Positions 58,354 through 64,000 of a stretch of 64,000 bases of DNA are shown here, in pieces. Position 1 is the first letter of the stretch. The number at the start of each line of letters is the position of its first letter. This stretch comes from Eunapius fragilis. Taxonomy: Eukaryota; Porifera; Demospongiae; Spongillida; Spongillidae. The position numbers and the translations under genes were made by a program. The notes under the pieces were generated by a model. It was not told where the DNA came from and did not search any database. It worked only from the letters and a program-made list of their open reading frames with translations. Location: positions 3,836,122 through 3,900,121 of the forward strand of contig OY811983.1 of the NCBI GenBank assembly GCA_963681505.1. The letters are read 5' to 3'.

Positions 58354-59163
58354 ATGTATTTTTAATTCACCATTTATTGCATGCACATGCAGCATGCATG
58401 CTTTTTGCTTATATATACATCATTCACTAACCATGTACTGTGCATGCACTATGTATTTATTCCATTCATGTATTATACGCTTACGTACATGTACATGTAC
58501 AAGGCGCCGGCCTCTACTACAGTGTATGTACCCCAGATATTGTATAATTGAGCAATCAAGCCTGAAAAATTGCTAGGACAGGCTTTGCGTGTTTTGTAAG
58601 TACGAACTCATTGGACGAAAAGCGGACCGTTTTTGGCAAGGTAGGACCATTTTTGGCGGACAGATATGGTCCGGGCGGACCACTTTTGGCGACCAAAATC
58701 AGTCCGGCCGGACCACTTTTGGCGACCAAAAGTGGTCCGCCGGACCACTTTTAGGTAGGACCACTTTTGCCATGATAGACCTAGCGCATTTTTTTTCAAG
58801 GTTTCAAATTATTTCATATTCAAAGAGACACCTCTGTCCTCTACAACTTCTTTCTTACGTACTGGAAATTAGATCGTCCATCGTGGTGGCCAGAATTTTT
58901 AATTTCGCGTGCACACATGCACGCATCACGGCTAGATAATTTTTATAATATGGTCCCTTTTCGCTGCCTCGACCTCATATATTTATTTCATTGTAGCTAC
59001 CAACTGAATTAATTAATATTATCAGGAGTCATCGAGAATACCCTTTCTCCTGGCTCGAGTGAGTGAGCGTTATCCGTTGCGAGTGTTTTAATTGTCGGCA
59101 GTTTCTCTATACATTATAGGGATTGTACAAATACAGTATATCGCCAATAGATGGGATCGTATC

Positions 59164-59354
59164 AGCGAAAAGGGACCTAGCACATTTTTTTTTTTAATTT
59201 CATATTCTAAGAGATACTTATGTCCTCTACAACTTCCTTCTTACGCACTGGAAATTAGCTTTCCATCATGGAGTTAAAGTGGCCTGAATTTTTTTTTAAT
59301 TACGCGTACATTTGAATTACTCCCTCCTGGAAAATATGCGCGTCCCTTTTCGCT
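59164..59354. mobile_element. 191 bp MITE related to the Ginger-like element
   Basis: Ends AGCGAAAAGGGAC and its exact inverted copy match the TIR core of the 54541-58970 element. Its interior matches the last ~170 bases of that element (blocks TGTCCTCTACAACTTC, TTCTTACG.ACTGGAAATTAG). It is therefore a non-autonomous derivative, 194 bases downstream of its parent's end. Confidence 0.8.
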
Positions 59355-59480
59355 ACCACTACACTTGAAATCGTACATACACGGAGTTAGTACATGTAAA
59401 ATCCTCCCATTGTCATACATTCAACAGAATTAATGCCTATCTTACATGCTCTATACAACAGCAAATACACATTACAGTGC

Positions 59481-62400
59481 TCAGGACAGACCAGTAATCT
59501 CCTCAGTATCAGGATCGATATCCATATCAAAGAAGCAGGGTCTGGTGGACAGCCCTGGCATAGTGCTCATGTCCCCAACAAGGGGGTAAATGAAGCCAGC
59601 ACCAACGCTAGCCCTCACATCACGAATGGGCAATACAAAACCTGTAGGTCTTCCCTTTAGCTCTGGGTTGTGGGAAAACGAGAGGTGGGTCTTTGCCATG
59701 CAGATTGGCAGCTTCCAAAACCCAAGTGCAGTGTAGGTCTCCAACTTCTTATTGGCTCTCTCAGAGAACTCCACGTCATCTGCTCCATACATCTTACAAG
59801 CTATCGTCTTGATCTTTTCTTTGAGGGGAAGGTCGAGATCGTACAGAAACTTGAAGTTGCTTGGTTGCTGGGTCGCCTTCATCACAGACTCAGCAAGAAT
59901 GACCGCACCAGCCCCTGCAATGGACAACTGGTGTGTCATACAAGAACCACAAAATGTCTCACATGCCATTCTTTCTCACCTCCCTTTGCCCAGTGGTTAC
60001 ATATCACAGCATCAAATGCACCAGCACTCTTGCTTAGCCTCTGTAGCAGTTCCAGTTCAGCTCTTGAGTCAGATGAGAAAGTATTGATAGCCACCACTAC
60101 AGGCACTCCAAACAGACACACATTCTCAATGTGCTTCTTCAAGTTCACAAAGCCTGCCTCCAGCAGTGGGATGTTCTCTTGTGTGTAAGCCGAGTCAAGG
60201 GGCTGGCCAGCTGTGACCTTTGGACCACCTCCATGCATCTTGAGAGCTCGTACAGTAGCCACCAACACGGCACAGCTTGGGAGCAGACCTGAAGAATGGT
60301 GTAGATAGAAAGTCAGCAAGAGATATCTGTCAATACTGGCAATTTATTAACTTCTGCTTGTACTATACATTTTAAAAAACTAGTGCAAAGTTCCCTCCAT
60401 TTGCCAGCTCTTCAAAGTACAGCAATTGAAACAATACTCCATATACATGCATTCTCCATCAGAAAAAGGTGTTATGGTACAAAACACCCAGACACCATTC
60501 AAATGATTATGTGACAACAGTGGTTTCGTTAGTAAAACCTGAAAATGTAAGAACATGCATCCTTTGATAACCAAACTAAGCTCCAAATGTACACCTAACT
60601 GATATTACAAGCTCCAAATGTACCTAACAGTTCTACAAAAATTGAAGTTTCAAATGCACATGTAAATAGAAGAATACAAGCTCCAAATGTACATGTATAT
60701 TCACTTACCACTGTATCTGCACTTGATGTTGAAGAACTTCTCCATCCCAATATCTGCTCCAAACCCTGATTCTGTCACCACCACTCCATTCTTTCCAACC
60801 AGTTTGAGGGCCAACATGTCAGCCAAGATGGAGGAGTTGCCATGGGCAATATTGGCAAAGGGCCCGGCATGGACCAGGACAGGACTACCCTCTGATGAAG
60901 AAATAAAATGTTTATCCCTATAGGCCTCATGAAGCCATCCTGAGCATGGCCACTTGCACATGACCATCATGCATCCCACCTGCCAGGCATGAACGGTCAC
61001 ATGGTCACATGAACGGTCACATGGTCACATGAACGGTCACATGGTCGCATGAACGGTCACATGGTCACATGAACGGTCACATGGTCGCATAAACGGTCAC
61101 ATGGTCGCATGAACGGTCACATGGTCACATGAACGGTCACATGGTCGCATGAACGGTCACATGGTCGCATGAACGGTCACATGAACGGTCACATGGTCGC
61201 ATGAACGGTCACATGAACGGTCACATGGTCGCATGAACGGTCACATGGTCGCATGAACGGTCACATGGTCGCATGAACGGTCACATGGTCGCATGAACGG
61301 TCACATGGTCGCATGAACGGTCACATGGTCGCATGAACGGTCACATGGTCGCATGAACGGTCACATGGTCGCATGAACGGTCACATGGTCGCATGAACGG
61401 TCACATGGTCGCATGAACGGTCACATGAACGGACACATGGTCACATGAACGGTCACATGAATGGTCACATGGTCGCATGAACGGTCACATGGTTGCATAA
61501 ATGATCACATGGTCGCATGCATTTCTCCCAATATGATGGTAAACACTAGACGACATTTTGCACTTAGGGTGAGGTATACTTTAATTGGGACATCGAAGCA
61601 AAGTGATAGAAGAAATAACAGTTACAAGTATTAAAAGGTAAACGTAGTTACATCATGAATATACATGTGTATGCATCTATGCATGCACTTACAATAGTTA
61701 GTCGACTCAATCCATTAATCATAAATTATTCAGTACGTAAATTAATCCGTACGTACTTACATTAGCATGATGCTTACTTAATGTCTATTGTCCTGAGTGT
61801 CCACCTGGGGGTACAATTGGACACCCGGGCGAACAGCAAAGAACGTTTCTGCCATTCGGTCAGGGAAGGGACCTGGCTGCATTTAACGGTACTGGCTTAC
61901 AGAACAAGTCTTTTCAGGATCGGGCCGAGATAAGCAAGGCTTAACTCCTTTTGGTACTCGTAGAACGAGCCGTGCTAGCGGGCCTATCCATTAAGCTCCA
62001 TGCGGATCAGTCGGAGCGTAATGGATAGGTCTGCTAGCACGGCTCGTTTTACGGGTATTGAAAGGATTTAAGCCTTACTTATCTCGGCCCGATCCTGAAA
62101 AGACTTGTTCTATAAGCTGGTACCGTTAAATGCCACTAGGTCTCTACCGTGACCGAACGGCAAAAACTTTTTTTGCTGTCCACCCGGGTGTCCAATTGTA
62201 CCCCCGGGTGGACACTCAGGACAATAGACATTAAGTAAGCAAGCTAAAATCAATATTATTATGTTTAGGTACACTTATAGCAAGCTCTTTTTTGAACCAG
62301 TATTAATGCCTATTGTCTTGAGTGTCCACCCAGGGGTACAATTGGACACCCGGGTGGACAGCAAAAAAAATGTTCTTGCCATTTGGTTATGGAAGGGACC

Positions 62401-63899
62401 TAGTTGCATGTAACGGTACTGGCTCATAAAACAAGTCTTTTTAGGATCAGGCTGAGATAAGTAAGGCATAAATCCTTTTGGTATTCATAAAATGAGCCGT
62501 GCTAGTGGACCTATCCATTATGCTCTGTGCGGTACATTGTATACGAGCTACGGCCTAATGGATAGGTCCGCTAGCATGGCTCGTTTTACAGGTATCAGAA
62601 GGATTTATGCCTTACTTATCTCGGCCCGATCCTAAAAAGACTTGTTCTATGAGCCAGTACCGTTAAATGCAACTAGGTCCCTTCCATGACCGAATGGCAA
62701 ATACTTTTTGTGCTGTCCACCCGGGTGTCCAATTGTACCGCTGGGTGGACACTCAGGACAATCGACATTAAAAGACGATGAAATGTAGACTCCTATGTAA
62801 TACTGAAATCACATATCACACACGATGTGAGGGTTTTGGGAGTCTTGAGCTGGTATTGCTTACCTAAGTAAGCAATTTCTTACTTAAGTATGCACCTGAT
62901 CAATCTATGATTAATAACCATTCACTGTGAGCAACATGTTGCTAAGAATTCCTGCAACATCTGGAATTTAAACATTGCCTACTGTATGGCCACTGTGATG
63001 AATTCCATTTCCAAACAACCACAACTCCCACCCCCCCCCCTCCCCGACACACATACCCAGAGTCTGCATAAGGTTTGGTTTGATAGCATCCTTCATTAAC
63101 ACTGCCAGAGCACCAGTTACCCCCAGATCATCGGCAGTCACTGGACATCCACTACGACTGTTGGCAACTACAATTCTTCCTGAAAAAGGAACAGATGGAT
63201 AACAAGTAGGAAACGTTCGGGTCTTGCCCAATACATGTATGCCCACATGGCTAAGCAAATAATTATTACACTGTATATTGCACACATAAAATAAATGGGG
63301 GAGGACATCTTTGTTACTGAAGGGGCAATTTTTGTTACTGATGAAAGGGCAAACTATTTGAACAAGGTGTACATATTAGTAAACACAAATACATCTTACA
63401 ATATGAAGTTTGTCGTTTACTTAACTACTACACATGATTTGAAGCTCACACCTCCATCACAGACTCAAGTTATGCTACAAACAAACTCAAATTGAACTTT
63501 ATGCACACATAGATTGCCGACAAGTCACAAATATAAAAATGAAGTACTTATACTAATCCTCAGCCAAAATAAAGAAACATCAAGGTGGTTCCTACCTCGG
63601 TGTGACCTGAACTTCTGGTCTCTGAGGCGCATAATCACACCAGTGTTACTGCTTACTGTATACCCTTCACCCACCAAAGCCACAAATGCACCAACCAATC
63701 CTACACTCACCACAGCACCGATCAACCTTCCGCCCAACCTGCCCTTCACACACCAAAGCACACCAACCCTCCCCTCCATTCAACCATTCCTTCACTCACC
63801 AAAGTACATAAGTCACTCACCAATCCTCTCCTTCATATCTCTTAAACTTGTCGTCAGTGCTAGAATGGCCATCAGCTCACTGGCAACTGAAATATCAAA
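59481..63899 (-). CDS. MTHFD1-like: C1-tetrahydrofolate synthase, formate-THF ligase domain, 3' part
   Basis: Five exons on the minus strand: 63821-63899, 63057-63179, 60709-60891, 59980-60288 and 59481-59914. All have GT-AG borders and matching phases, giving about 375 codons to a TGA at 59481. They encode the C-terminal half of formate-tetrahydrofolate ligase, which makes 10-formyl-THF from formate, THF and ATP in one-carbon metabolism. Landmarks in order are [95 protein letters not shown]-like [25 protein letters not shown] and [16 protein letters not shown]. The reading frame is intact. Upstream exons, including any dehydrogenase/cyclohydrolase part, lie beyond the window. Cytosolic and mitochondrial forms cannot be told apart here. 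The 60892-63056 intron is swollen by a minisatellite and two MITEs. Confidence 0.92.
60987..61520. repeat. minisatellite, ~20 bp unit
   Basis: About 26 tandem copies of ATGAACGGTCACATGGTCGC, with some units shortened to ATGAACGGTCAC and a C/T-A variant (GGTCAC for GGTCGC) in the first copies. Intronic, in the folate gene. Each unit has one or two GGTCA motifs. Confidence 0.95.
61782..62230. mobile_element. 449 bp palindromic MITE flanked by TTAA (copy 1)
   Basis: Long inverted arms of about 200 bases each start TGTCTATTGTCCTGAGTGTCC. They run through CACCCGGG, GCTAGC and CGGGCCGAGATAAG blocks to a short centre near 62000. TTAA lies on each side (61778-61781, 62231-62234), as in piggyBac- or Kolobok-derived MITEs. 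The flanks TGCTTAC/GTAAGCA are also inverted. Confidence 0.85.
62307..62767. mobile_element. 461 bp palindromic MITE flanked by TTAA (copy 2)
   Basis: Sibling of copy 1, in the same intron 73 bases further on, with TTAA at 62303-62306 and 62768-62771. Arms and centre correspond throughout with scattered changes. Confidence 0.85.
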
Positions 63900-64000
63900 C
63901 TGTGTCTATGAAGGAGGAGATTTTATTCAAATGTGATTCACGAAGTGAATTACGCAAGTTGCAGCTACATATCTGTTTCTACCACAATTCAAAAAAGTTA

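Larger units (their letters stand above)
54541..58970 (+). mobile_element. Ginger-like DNA transposon with 19 bp TIRs
   Basis: A 4430 bp unit bounded by GAGGCAGTGAAAAGGGACC and its inverted copy (18 of 19 match). Subterminal regions at both ends (54570-54690, 58615-58765) hold several CCAAAAGTGGTCCG / CGGACCACTTTTGG motifs in both orientations. The only gene encodes an integrase with added protease and PHD domains. There is no reverse transcriptase, so it is a cut-and-paste type. No clear target duplication was found. Confidence 0.75.

Noticed and set aside
60987-61520. CRISPR-like array of short repeats
   Set aside because: Units are contiguous with no unique spacers, and the setting is an intron of an animal gene. 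It is a minisatellite.
63595-63650. Extra exon of the folate gene between 63179 and 63821
   Set aside because: The flanking exons join in phase and match the known protein without it.

Overview
The window looks like nuclear DNA of an invertebrate animal with a repeat-rich genome, most likely a sponge or another early-branching marine metazoan. That is an inference from gene structure (GT-AG introns, animal-type actin, PLAC8 and C1-THF synthase genes) and from the mix of mobile elements. No species marker is present. No rRNA, tRNA or CRISPR array was found.

Host genes are few. An intact PLAC8-family gene lies at 8.1-8.4 kb on the minus strand. It has an inverted second copy at 34.4-34.8 kb that a small palindromic MITE has split. 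A two-exon divergent actin lies at 51.75-54.2 kb (minus) with one in-frame TGA. The 3' five exons of a C1-tetrahydrofolate synthase (MTHFD1/MTHFD1L) gene lie at 59.5-63.9 kb (minus) and run off the right edge. The rest is mostly mobile DNA and its remains.

Layout. 0-8 kb: three copies of an unclassified ~320 bp repeat, each ending in a hairpin with paired base changes, plus a DUF4371-type hAT remnant and MITEs. 8.9-13.9 kb: a young, whole-looking Ty3/gypsy element with identical 113 bp LTRs and a 4 bp target duplication, sitting in a partial third copy of the PLAC8 upstream segment. 14.5-17.8 kb: a hAT transposon with exact ends and an 8 bp duplication, whose protein begins with a chromodomain and a BED finger. 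18.3-21 kb: a worn BEL/Pao fossil. 22.7 kb: a PHD-finger remnant. 24.7-33.3 kb: a minus-strand integrase-derived (KRBA2/GIN-like) remnant split by a 6.7 kb element with matching terminal inverted repeats. That inner element carries two divergent genes. The plus-strand one has a ParB/sulfiredoxin-like domain and a C-terminal part reminiscent of a DNA methyltransferase. The minus-strand one is unknown. This is the best candidate for something undescribed.

35.8-36.4 kb: a gypsy fossil with a nested MITE. 38.3-39.2 kb: a minus-strand remnant that aligns by motif with the N-terminal zinc region and RING of RAG1. 40.0-46.4 kb: an IS3-like (IS3EU-type) transposon whose ~1.3 kb inner arms are near-identical inverted copies, each with the last transposase exon. 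48.8-51.4 kb: gypsy and LINE remains. 54.5-59.0 kb: a Ginger-like integrase transposon with 19 bp inverted ends, integrase, GPY/F-like, Ulp1 protease and PHD domains, with a 190 bp MITE relative just downstream. 60.9-62.8 kb: a ~20 bp minisatellite and two ~450 bp TTAA-flanked palindromic MITEs in one intron of the folate gene.
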